Source of the DNA: Ostrinia nubilalis
Lineage: Eukaryota > Arthropoda > Insecta > Lepidoptera > Crambidae
Direction: 5' to 3'
Assembly (NCBI RefSeq): GCF_963855985.1
Contig: NC_087108.1
Span: 12,852,001-12,916,000 of the forward strand
DNA: 64,000 nucleotides
Of this stretch, positions 12,901-24,900 are shown piece after piece (positions within the stretch are counted from its first letter, which is position 1; every line of letters begins with the position of its first letter). The notes under the pieces are model-generated. The model saw only the letters and a list, made by a program, of their open reading frames with translations, was not told the DNA's origin and ran no database searches. Both the position numbers and the translations under genes were made by a program.

Positions 12901-15900
12901 ACGTACCTCGCACCTCGGCGCGCACGATGGACTCCATGGGCAGCGGCAGGCTGAGCATGTTGAAGGAGTGTAGCGTGACGGAGTGTAGCGTGACGGAGTG
13001 TAGCGTGACGGAGTGTAGCGTGACGGAGTGTAGCGTGACGTACCTCGCACCTCGGCGCGCACGATGGACTCCATGGGCAGCGGCAGGCTGAGCATGTTGA
13101 AGGAGTGTAGCGTGACGGAGTGTAGCGTGACGGAGTGTAACGTGACGGAGTGTAGCGTGACGTACCTCGCACCTCGGCGCGCACGATGGACTCCATGGGC
13201 AGCGGCAGGCTGAGCATGTTGAAGGAGTGTAGCGTGACGGAGTGTAGCGTGACGGAGTGTAGCGTGACGGAGTGTAGCGTGACGTACCTCGCACCTCGGC
13301 GCGGACGATGGACTCCATGGGCAGCGGCAGGCTGAGCATGTTGAAGGAGTGTAGCGTGACGGAGTGTAGCGTGACGGAGTGTAGCGTGACGGAGTGTAGC
13401 GTGACGGAGTGTAGCGTGACGGAGTGTAGCGTGACGGAGTGTAGCGTGACGGAGTGTAGCGTGACGGAGTGTAGCGTGACGTACCTCGCACCTCGGCGCG
13501 CACGATGGACTCCATGGGCAGCGGCAGGCTGAGCATGTTGAAGGAGTGTAGCGTGACGGAGTGTAGCGTGACGGAGTGTAGCGTGACGGAGTGTAGCGTG
13601 ACGGAGTGTAGCGTGACGTACCTCGCACCTCGGCGCGCACGATGGACTCCATGGGCAGCGGCAGGCTGAGCATGTTGAAGGAGTGTAGCGTGACGGAGTG
13701 TAGCGTGACGGAGTGTAGCGTGACGGAGTGTAGCGTGACGTACCTCGCACCTCGGCGCGCACGATGGACTCCATGGGCAGCGGCAGGCTGAGCATGTTGA
13801 AGGAGTGTAGCGTGACGGAGTGTAGCGTGACGGAGTGTAGCGTGACGGAGTGTAGCGTGACGGAGTGTAGCGTGACGGAGTGTAGCGTGACGTACCTCGC
13901 ACCTCGGCGCGCACGATGGACTCCATGGGCAGCGGCAGGCTGAGCATGTTGAAGGAGTGTAGCGTGACGGAGTGTAGCGTGACGGAGTGTAGCGTGACGG
14001 AGTGTAGCGTGACGGAGTGTAGCGTGACGGAGTGTAGCGTGACGGAGTGTAGCGTGACGGAGTGTAGCGTGACGTACCTCGCACCTCGGCGCGCACGATG
14101 GACTCCATGGGCAGCGGCAGGCTGAGCATGTTGAAGGAGTGTAGCGTGACGGAGTGTAGCGTGACGGAGTGTAGCGTGACGGAGTGTAGCGTGACGGAGT
14201 GTAGCGTGACGTACCTCGCACCTCGGCGCGCACGATGGACTCCATGGGCAGCGGCAGGCTGAGCATGTTGAAGGAGTGTAGCGTGACGGAGTGTAGCGTG
14301 ACGGAGTGTAGCGTGACGGAGTGTAGCGTGACGGAGTGTAGCGTGACGTACCTCGCACCTCGGCGCGCACGATGGACTCCATGGGCAGCGGCAGGCTGAG
14401 CATGTTGAAGGAGTGTAGCGTGACGGAGTGTAGCGTGACGGAGTGTAGCGTGACGGAGTGTAGCGTGACGGAGTGTAACGTGACGGAGTGTAGCGTGACG
14501 TACCTCGCACCTCGGCGCGCACGATGGACTCCATGGGCAGCGGCAGGCTGAGCATGTTGAAGGAGTGTAGCGTGACGGAGTGTAGCGTGACGGAGTGTAG
14601 CGTGACGGAGTGTAGCGTGACGGAGTGTAGCGTGACGTACCTCGCACCTCGGCGCGGACGATGGACTCCATGGGCAGCGGCAGGCTGAGCATGTTGAAGG
14701 AGTGTAGCGTGACGGAGTGTAGCGTGACGGAGTGTAGCGTGACGGAGTGTAGCGTGACGGAGTGTAGCGTGACGGAGTGTAGCGTGACGGAGTGTAGCGT
14801 GACGGAGTGTAGCGTGACGTACCTCGCACCTCGGCGCGCACGATGGACTCCATGGGCAGCGGCAGGCTGAGCATGTTGAAGGAGTGTAGCGTGACGGAGT
14901 GTAGCGTGACGGAGTGTAGCGTGACGGAGTGTAGCGTGACGGAGTGTAGCGTGACGTACCTCGCACCTCGGCGCGCACGATGGACTCCATGGGCAGCGGC
15001 AGGCTGAGCATGTTGAAGGAGTGTAGCGTGACGGAGTGTAGCGTGACGGAGTGTAGCGTGACGGAGTGTAGCGTGACGTACCTCGCACCTCGGCGCGCAC
15101 GATGGACTCCATGGGCAGCGGCAGGCTGAGCATGTTGAAGGAGTGTAGCGTGACGGAGTGTAGCGTGACGGAGTGTAGCGTGACGGAGTGTAGCGTGACG
15201 GAGTGTAGCGTGACGGAGTGTAGCGTGACGGAGTGTAGCGTGACGGAGTGTAGCGTGACGTACCTCGCACCTCGGCGCGCACGATGGACTCCATGGGCAG
15301 CGGCAGGCTGAGCATGTTGAAGGAGTGTAGCGTGACGGAGTGTAGCGTGACGGAGTGTAGCGTGACGGAGTGTAGCGTGACGGAGTGTAGCGTGACGTAC
15401 CTCGCACCTCGGCGCGCACGATGGACTCCATGGGCAGCGGCAGGCTGAGCATGTTGAAGGAGTGTAGCGTGACGGAGTGTAGCGTGACGGAGTGTAGCGT
15501 GACGGAGTGTAGCGTGACGGAGTGTAGCGTGACGTACCTCGCACCTCGGCGCGCACGATGGACTCCATGGGCAGCGGCAGGCTGAGCATGTTGAAGGAGT
15601 GTAGCGTGACGGAGTGTAGCGTGACGGAGTGTAACGTGACGGAGTGTAGCGTGACGTACCTCGCACCTCGGCGCGCACGATGGACTCCATGGGCAGCGGC
15701 AGGCTGAGCATGTTGAAGGAGTGTAGCGTGACGGAGTGTAGCGTGACGGAGTGTAGCGTGACGGAGTGTAGCGTGACGGAGTGTAGCGTGACGGAGTGTA
15801 GCGTGACGTACCTCGCACCTCGGCGCGCACGATGGACTCCATGGGCAGCGGCAGGCTGAGCATGTTGAAGGAGTGTAGCGTGACGGAGTGTAGCGTGACG

Positions 15901-18900
15901 GAGTGTAGCGTGACGGAGTGTAGCGTGACGGAGTGTAGCGTGACGGAGTGTAGCGTGACGGAGTGTAGCGTGACGTACCTCGCACCTCGGCGCGCACGAT
16001 GGACTCCATGGGCAGCGGCAGGCTGAGCATGTTGAAGGAGTGTAGCGTGACGGAGTGTAGCGTGACGGAGTGTAGCGTGACGGAGTGTAGCGTGACGGAG
16101 TGTAGCGTGACGGAGTGTAGCGTGACGGAGTGTAGCGTGACGTACCTCGCACCTCGGCGCGCACGATGGACTCCATGGGCAGCGGCAGGCTGAGCATGTT
16201 GAAGGAGTGTAGCGTGACGGAGTGTAGCGTGACGGAGTGTAGCGTGACGGAGTGTAGCGTGACGGAGTGTAGCGTGACGGAGTGTAGCGTGACGGAGTGT
16301 AGCGTGACGGAGTGTAGCGTGACGTACCTCGCACCTCGGCGCGCACGATGGACTCCATGGGCAGCGGCAGGCTGAGCATGTTGAAGGAGTCGAAGCGCAC
16401 GGAGTCGCGCGAGCACGTCACGCATCGGACACGGGACTTGAGTTGGCCACAGAACAGCTCCGTTAGGATTGACTGGTTGCGCGCCGTATACGCCGCCCAT
16501 GACTCTGCTGCCACCACCTGTAAGCAGACATAAACTTTATAACGGGTAAATATAAAGGTTGCAGGTGATCCGAACGGCGCAGTACTGTACTATACGTCAC
16601 AGTAACTGGATCGCGCTGCGCGAGTTCGCGCACTCCTGGCACACGATCAGGCGAAGTTATGAGAAGAAGTGATGACATTTATCAACGATAGCAGCCCGAC
16701 GCGAAGTACCGTATTTGTGGTGTCAAGCCCCAGAAGGGGGAGAATTGACTATGAGAAGGGACATGGATCAGATAAATTTGTAGGGAGTCAAGCAAAGCGC
16801 CCGGGGAAAAGAGCCCAGAGCAAGTACCCGCGCGCTCTCCCGAGATTCGGTTCGTACGCCGTGAGGCAGGAAGAACCATGGGTGGTGGTGTACTATACGT
16901 CACACTCATAGCGAAAGACGCTGCACAGAAGTGATGTGCGTCACGACAACGCAGAGCTAGCGCCGCGACGGGAGACGGTGACGTTCGAAAGATGATAGTG
17001 GGGGGGCTTTAGTCAAGTCAACGTCACTGACCTGGTCGATGACAAACCTTTTTTTGTCACCTGTCATCCGCTTTGCAACGGAGTCGAACCTTAACTTCGA
17101 ACTCCTATGTTCTTCAAATTAATTTCGTTGCGGGTCCAATCCAATGACAGTTTAATTTTCCCCCGTGACAAACATGACTTTCATTGGTTGGGTTTTTATT
17201 GGCGGTCATGTTGTAAATCCTGGCTACACAGGAGTTGCAGTGGTGGGAAAGAGAGGTGGGAATAGTCCCGTTTGACCTGGTCGGCCAGCAGCTCCCGCGC
17301 GTGTGACGTTACTGACCTGGTCGGGCAGCAGCCCGCGCGTGACGTCACTGACCTGGTCGGGGCGGCCGTCGGAGTCGGCGGGGGCGGGTGCGGCGGGCGG
17401 GGGCGCGGCGCGGTTGAGGTCCTCGTGCAGCGCGTCCAGCAGCCAGGCCAGCAGCCCGCGCGTGACGTCACTGACCTGGTCGGGGCGGCCGTCGGAGTCG
17501 GCGGGGGCGGGTGAGGCGGGCGGGGGCGCGGCGCGGTTGAGGTCCTCGTGCAGCGCGTCCAGCAGCCAGGCCAGCAGCCCGCGCGTGACGTCACTGACCT
17601 GGTCGGGGCGGCCGTCGGAGTCGGCGGGGGCGGGTGAGGCGGGCGGGGGCGCGGCGCGGTTGAGGTCCTCGTGCAGCGCGTCCAGCAGCCAGGCCAGCAG
17701 CCCGCGCGTGACGTCACTGACCTGGTCGGGGCGGCCGTCGGAGTCGGCGGGGGCGGGTGAGGCGGGCGGGGGCGCGGCGCGGTTGAGGTCCTCGTGCAGC
17801 GCGTCCAGCAGCCAGGCCAGCAGCCCGCGCGTGACGTCACTGACCTGGTCGGGGCGGCCGTCGGAGTCGGCGGGGGCGGGTGAGGCGGGCGGGGGCGCGG
17901 CGCGGTTGAGGTCCTCGTGCAGCGCGTCCAGCAGCCAGGCCAGCAGCCCGCGCGTGACGTCACTGACCTGGTCGGGGCGGCCGTCGGAGTCGGCGGGGGC
18001 GGGTGAGGCGGGCGGGGGCGCGGCGCGGTTGAGGTCCTCGTGCAGCGCGTCCAGCAGCCAGGCCAGCAGCCCGCGCGTGACGTCACTGACCTGGTCGGGG
18101 CGGCCGTCGGAGTCGGCGGGGGCGGGTGAGGCGGGCGGGGGCGCGGCGCGGTTGAGGTCCTCGTGCAGCGCGTCCAGCAGCCAGGCCAGCAGCTCCTGCG
18201 CGTCGTGCTGGCCGCCGCCCGCCAGCGCGCGCGCGTGCCGCGACACCACCCAGCGCACGCGCAGCGGCGCCACCGAGCGCGCGCTGCACGACCACACCTG
18301 ACACAAAAGATACATAGTCACAGAATTTTTTCTTTTTTTTATGTGACTGGAGGCAAACGAGCAGACGGATCACCTGATGGTAAGTGATTACCGTCGCCCA
18401 TAGACACCCGTAGTCCTAGGAGCGTTACAGGTGTGTTGCCGGCCTTTAAGACGATCTCTTCTTGAAAGTTTACGTAATGATATCAAATCATAAACGCAAT
18501 CGAAGCCTTAAAGCTTCAGCCAAACCAACCCGTTCAGCTTACAACTGCGTTAGCGTGCACGATAGAGATCAAATGTCGTGTACAAACTGTGTCAATGTGT
18601 TCACATTGACACATTCTGTCATTCGACGCAGCGTCCAATAAAATGTCTGCGCACGATTTCATTTTGACGATTCTGATTTTAAAATGGCGGAGGTTTTTCA
18701 TGGTGAACGTCTGGAATGCGAACGCGGCAGGGTAAACAAGTTTTGCAAGCGCAATGATCACTATCGCAAATGCAGACTGAGCGCATTAGTTTGACCGAAG
18801 CTGTGATAGTAATCACAGTGTCTTCAAACTCAAGTAGAATAATTTTAATACAATAAAATTTTGTGCGACGTATTGTTTATGGAATAAACACTAAAGAAAT

Positions 18901-21900
18901 AATTTATAAAGACAAATAAAACAAAAAAGGCGACAATACATCTAATCTACTAAATCTCTTTTAATCGTGAGTATTCAGTTTTATCAAAAAAAGTAAAATT
19001 GACAATTTCTCGAATGTTTTGACTTACCTCCTTGCAGAGCTCTCCGAACCGCAACGCGAGGGCTCCTTTAGTCCCCAGGGGATTAGCGGTATTCAACTCA
19101 TACATGTGCATGCCAGAGTTGAAGTACTGTGTGAGAGGTCCCGTGTTCCATACCTGTACATAATAAGTTGGAGATTTTAGTTATGCTGTCTACCTAGAAA
19201 CTTGAAAACAAACAGTTAACCTGAGCTCAACGCAAATAAATATCAATTACGGGTGATTGATTCTCGCTTGACTACTTTTCAATTTGACATGTAAAAAAAG
19301 GAAACGTGTTGTTAATATATTGGCTGAGGCTGTAACCTTATCTACGAGTATTATCACGTCACGTTTTTGATTGACATATTCGTAGGTGTCTGACAACATA
19401 TTCTCCAAGAACGGATTAACCCTATCTACGAGTATTATAACACGTTACTGACAGACATAGGCATGTAAAAATATCTAAGTACGGTGCAGCTTACCGACTG
19501 TAGCGCCGCATTCATGAAGCAGGTATTGCCGAGGTTGTGAAGACCAGTGGCGCCCGGCAAGTTGGGCGCGATCAGCGTCTCGCGTCTCTCCGTCGCACGG
19601 GACCCACTGAGGAATAAACACGATATTATAGGATAGTGTAGACATACGAGTAGTGCGGCGTGGCCAGTAGGCCTAGGATGCGCGCCGTGATAAGCTTTTT
19701 TCACGCCGTTTTATCGATAAGCCCATACATTTTTCATCTAAAATCATCGATAAAATTTTATCACAGCGCGTATCTTAGCCCAGAAGGGCCGAATTAACTT
19801 GATGGTTACTCTACCCAGTTGCCTAGAGGCTCCACACTAACCTTTTTTGAAGATGAAAATGGCCCCCATTTTGAAACCGTAACCTGTAAACGGGTGAAGG
19901 GCCCTGAGGCAATCCTCAGCCTATGGGTCCCGACAGGGTAAATCCAACCCGCATACTTGCGCTTGAGATGTGCGTTGTGTTTGTCTAAATCCTCCATAGA
20001 GAAGTTCACATCAAGCAATAGGCTGCAGCCGAGGTTACAGTGGGTGAAGACTGCGAAAGAAAAAAGAGATTGCGAATGGGCGCAGTCTGCGCGTGGCTGC
20101 AAAGTGCAGGTGGGGTGGACTGCAAGTAGGTGCAAACTGCGTCAGGGGCAGCCTGTGAACGGTATCGGGCCAGCGGGTGCAGCTTGGCCGCTCGACGCCT
20201 GCGACCCACGTGAGCGCCGTGATCTCCTCGGGCCAGGTGAGGTCGGGGTTGCGCCGCTCGAGCGGCAGGCGGCGGCGGCGGGGCCTGTGTGACTCACGTG
20301 AGCGCCGTGATCTCCTCGGGCCAGGTGAGGTCGGGGTTGCGCCGCTCGAGCGGCAGGCGGCGGCGGCGGGGCCTGTGTGACTCACGTGAGCGCCGTGATC
20401 TCCTCGGGCCAGGTGAGGTCGGGGTTGCGCCGCTCGAGCGGCAGGCGGCGGCGGCGGGGCCTGTGTGACTCACGTGAGCGCCGTGATCTCCTCGGGCCAG
20501 GTGAGGTCGGGGTTGCGCCGCTCGAGCGGCAGGCGGCGGCGGCGGGGCCTGTGTGACTCACGTGAGCGCCGTAATCTCCTCGGGCCAGGTGAGGTCGGGG
20601 TTGCGCAGCTCGAGCAGCAGACGGCGCGCGTCAAGACGTAGCTCGTGCAGCGCGGGCCGCTCGTCGTCCAGCAGCACAGCATTGGCTCCGAGTGCCCACA
20701 GGCGGACGTCTTCCCGAGCAAGCCCCAGCGCTGCGCACAGGAACTCGCTCACCTGCACACCAATGTCATGCTTACAAAACTGTTCTAAGTCTGGATCGAA
20801 TCTCATGATTGGGAAAATAGTGTTGTTTTTTATATCTATTCGTATATTTAATCGACGCAGATAAACAACCAATACACACATACACACACACACACACACA
20901 TTCTTTTGCACAATAACACTTAATATTGAACAGAACTATGTAACTAATTATTTATTTTAATTTTATTTTATTTTATTCGGAAAACCAACAGCAATACAAT
21001 ACAAATAATGGGACCATAAATTATGTATCTGCTTAGCCATTTATAGGTAATCGCAAATGGAAGTTAAGATGCAAATAGACCATATGCCATAGCAGACATT
21101 TATAGAATTTACAAGTGAAAACTTAACAGTCAACAATACTTTTTAAGCGCCGCTGGAGTGGGAGTCGAAAAAGTTTGAATTGAATAATTTATTTATAAGT
21201 AGTGGGTTTCGTTCGAAATAATTCTAGATCTAAGGTTTATTAATAATTGTATACATCTATGGAAGAGCGGACCCTCCAAACACAGGCATTTTTTGCTTAA
21301 ATGGAGGTTCCAATCTACTTATTAACTAAAGAAACCTTGTAAACGAATTTTTTTTTTCTGCGGGCACGATACTGGCGACGGCCGAGCAATGAGCGGAGCG
21401 ACGCGATGCGCAGCGGTGACGATGAGAAATAGTATTGCCATCGCCCCGCCCCGCCGCCTTTGAGCCACGGCCTCACAAAAAACCGGCGTGAAGCAGCGCT
21501 TGCGCTGTGTTTCGCCGAGTGAGTGAGGATACCGGAGGCCCAATTGGGGGGGAATGGGATTTAAAAGGTTGACAGCGCACTTGTGACTTCACTGATGTTG
21601 CGGGTGTACATGGGCGACGGCAATTGCTTACCATCAGGTGATCCGTCTGCTCGTTTGCCTCCTATCACATAAAAAAAAAAGAGCCCCCGTTCGAGCTACT
21701 GGAACGCTGCCACGAAATTCTAATCGACCAGCAGATCAAGCGCCGCAAGTGGAACTGGATTGGCCACATTCTCCGAAGGGACCCCGATCACATCCCTAAG
21801 CAGGCTCTGGATTGGAATCCCCAAGGAAAACGCAAACGTGGTCGCCCCAGGCAAACTTGGCGGCGCACTGTAGCGGACGCTGCGAAGAAGATCGGCAAGA

Positions 21901-24900
21901 CCTGGAGCGAGATCAAGCGAGAAGCTCAAGACCGAACGAGATGGAGGACTGTTGTGGACGCCCTCTGCCCCATCTAGGGGACATAGGACCATAAGTCAAG
22001 TCCGTTTCGTGCCCGTAGACTTAATGCTGCAATTCCTAGAGTAAAATCTGTCTAACGCCCGTTTCCTATATTCAATCCTTGTCCAAATCCGGATTACAAC
22101 TGTCAAATTGAATTCAGTTTTAGATTATATTTCCAAAATGTTTGATGCATTTACACTTTAATATTATTTAAATAGTCTTATAAACAATATATAAATGTAA
22201 AAACATCAAAAACCGCAGATATTTTGGCCAAAAACATATTTAAATTTGACAGTTGACAATCCAAATCCGTCCAATTTGGATTAGGATTGAATATAGAAAT
22301 CCAGCATAAGGCAGTCGCGATTCCGCGCACACTATTTCCGCGATTCGGCCAATACAACCGCGAGGTTGGTGTAGCCATGGGAGGTGGGTTTGCTACAACT
22401 TCTAGGTAGCCAGGATCTACAGCTTATCTACCAATGCCGGTCACATTCGCCCTAGATGAACTGTATAAGATGATGAATTAAACAGGAGAGATTCACATAG
22501 TTTTCTTCTTGCTATTTTCTTTTTAGAATTCTAGAACGGCATACGGAAAGATGATGACTACTATACAGAAATCTTAGCTAAAAAGTACTAAAAAATGGTG
22601 CAAACTGATTAACCTGTAAGTTCACAAGAGTATAAGTAAAGCCTGACCTGCTTGACGGTGGCCAGGCGGGAGAAGGCGGCGGTGTAGGCCAGCGTCCGCT
22701 CGGGCGCGGCGGGCGCCACGCCGGCGTAGGCGCCGCCCGCCACGCCGCCCGTGCCCACCACGCTCAACGCTCCTGAGGACAACGGACGGATACGTCAGCG
22801 GCACGCTACAGGGCATTGTGGATTGAGATATGGCTGTAAAACCATGTATTCATTATAGTCTTTTTCAGCTAAGATGATCCGTATGACACTTTAAGGTTAT
22901 CCATATTACGCATACTACATATGCAGAATATTTTTGAAAAAATATTTGTATTTCATTAGCAATATAATAAAAAAAAAATTAACTACTTGTCTTGAAATAT
23001 ACAGCCTTGGCCAAAAGTATTGAGCACCCATGATATTTATTAATTTTGAAGGAATTATACATGTGTCTGAATCAAAACAGTTTTTAACAGTTTTATATTG
23101 TTTATTAACAACAAAAAATTAATACTTTGTTGGACCACCCTTTGCCTTAATTACTGCAGAAGTTATTTTTGGTAAAGATTGTACTAATTTATTACAATCG
23201 TCACATGTTAAAGCGTTCCACTCTTCCCGCAAGCGACGTTTTAGGTCTTCTTTTGTTTTTATTCAATGGCGCCGGACCTTGTCCTTCAATAGACCCCACA
23301 AATGCTCGATGGGGTTCAGGTCTGGTGACTGGGCAGACCATTCAAGCAGCTCGATGTTATTGTCACTAAACCAAGCCATCGTTTGTGACAAGGTGCGTTA
23401 TCCTGCTGGAATTTGACGCTTTCCATGTTGGTGTCACCAAAAAGTGTTGTAAACGAGGGCAGAAGTGCGGATTCAAGAACGTTTATGTACTTTGTAGAGT
23501 CCATGCGTCCTTCACACACAAACATTTCCCCAACTCCTGCGGCGCTCATGCACCCCCAGACCATCACACTGCCGCCGCCATGTTTGACGGTAGGTACCTT
23601 ACACTCCGGGGTAAATTCTTCGTCTACTCGACGACGTACAAATGTCACACCAGGTGTGCCAACAATCGTAAAGTAACGAAATTTTGTTAAGTGTTTTTCG
23701 GTCCAATATTTATTTTTACAAATATAGTTTTATAATATTATTGTCGCGTATTGTTATTACATGATATTGGCTAACTTACCTCAAAGTTTGATTCATCTGA
23801 CCACACAATATTTTTCTAATCTTCCTCGGTAAAAGTTTGGTATTTTAAAGCCTACTCGTAACGAGCTGTTTTGGTCTTTACTGAGAGCCATGGCTTCTTT
23901 CTGGCTGTATAGCCCTTAAGCCCAGCTTCTTGGAGTCTTCTGCGAGTTGTTCTTGCAGAAATCGGCGTATTAATTTCAGCTGATAACTCAGCAGCGAGGT
24001 CGGAAGAAGATTTTTTATGATTTTTCAAAGACTAACAATACTACAGTATCATAGCTAAACATCTCGAAACGTGTTTTATTGCACGTTGTGCCGTGAGTTT
24101 ATGTTTCAAAACCTGTCAAAGAAAGGTTTTTATCAAATATCTTTGAGTATCTTTTATAGTTATCACGTATAAGCAGTATTTAGGGGGTGCTCAATACTTT
24201 TGGCCAAGGCTGTATAGTAAAATCTGAGTCTATTGATTATATTTTAATTAAATACGATGTAAAAATATTTTTTATTTAATGTACGCAATGTGTAAAACGG
24301 AATAGATTTAGTGCTGGGGTATTTGTTGTATAACAAAATCGATTATTTCCGCGGTTCATTAATCGATTGTAGTGATTACTTAGTTAAAAACATCTCAAAA
24401 AACAACTATATTTTTCGATTGTTGACTTTAATAAACGCATTGAAAATAAATTAATAGTTTTTAATTTAAAGAAATAGAACCAGAACTTTTTAGGAACCGT
24501 TTTTTTGAACACGAAGTCCATGGAATTTGAATATTATCAATAAAAAATTGTTACAATAATATTTGTAATTTAAAAAACATGTTTTTTTTGTTAAATAACA
24601 CATATACAAAATATTTCTCTAAAAGCAGGTTTCACTAACTCTTAGAAAAAAATCGATAGATAAATCGCTATGGTTTAGTTATGTGACATCTCTATAACTT
24701 TCAAACTCGAAACGTCATACGAATCATCTTAGGTGAAAAAGACTATAGGCAACATTTGTTGATAAACTGTTTATGACTAGTGTGAAACAAGTTTACCATA
24801 AACACAGGTTTCTGAAACATGGCCGTCCACACTTGTCAGTTGTTGATAGGATAAAGCTCTATGAGCATCGAAATTTGGTTGTTAGACCACACTACCTCCA

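Noticed and set aside
12168..16517. Very long minus-strand open frames (1,200-1,450 codons) as a repetitive protein gene
   Set aside because: They arise from a stop-free 15-mer and a 62-bp exon module; all three frames are open and exon 13 splices in phase to exon 14.
17303..18301. 332-codon plus-strand Ser/Ala/Gly-rich frame
   Set aside because: Opposite-strand shadow of the exon 12 array; exon 12 and its homology are on the minus strand.
23385..23690. Plus-strand frame of 101 codons in the Tc1 element
   Set aside because: Antisense of the transposase, whose motifs are on the minus strand.
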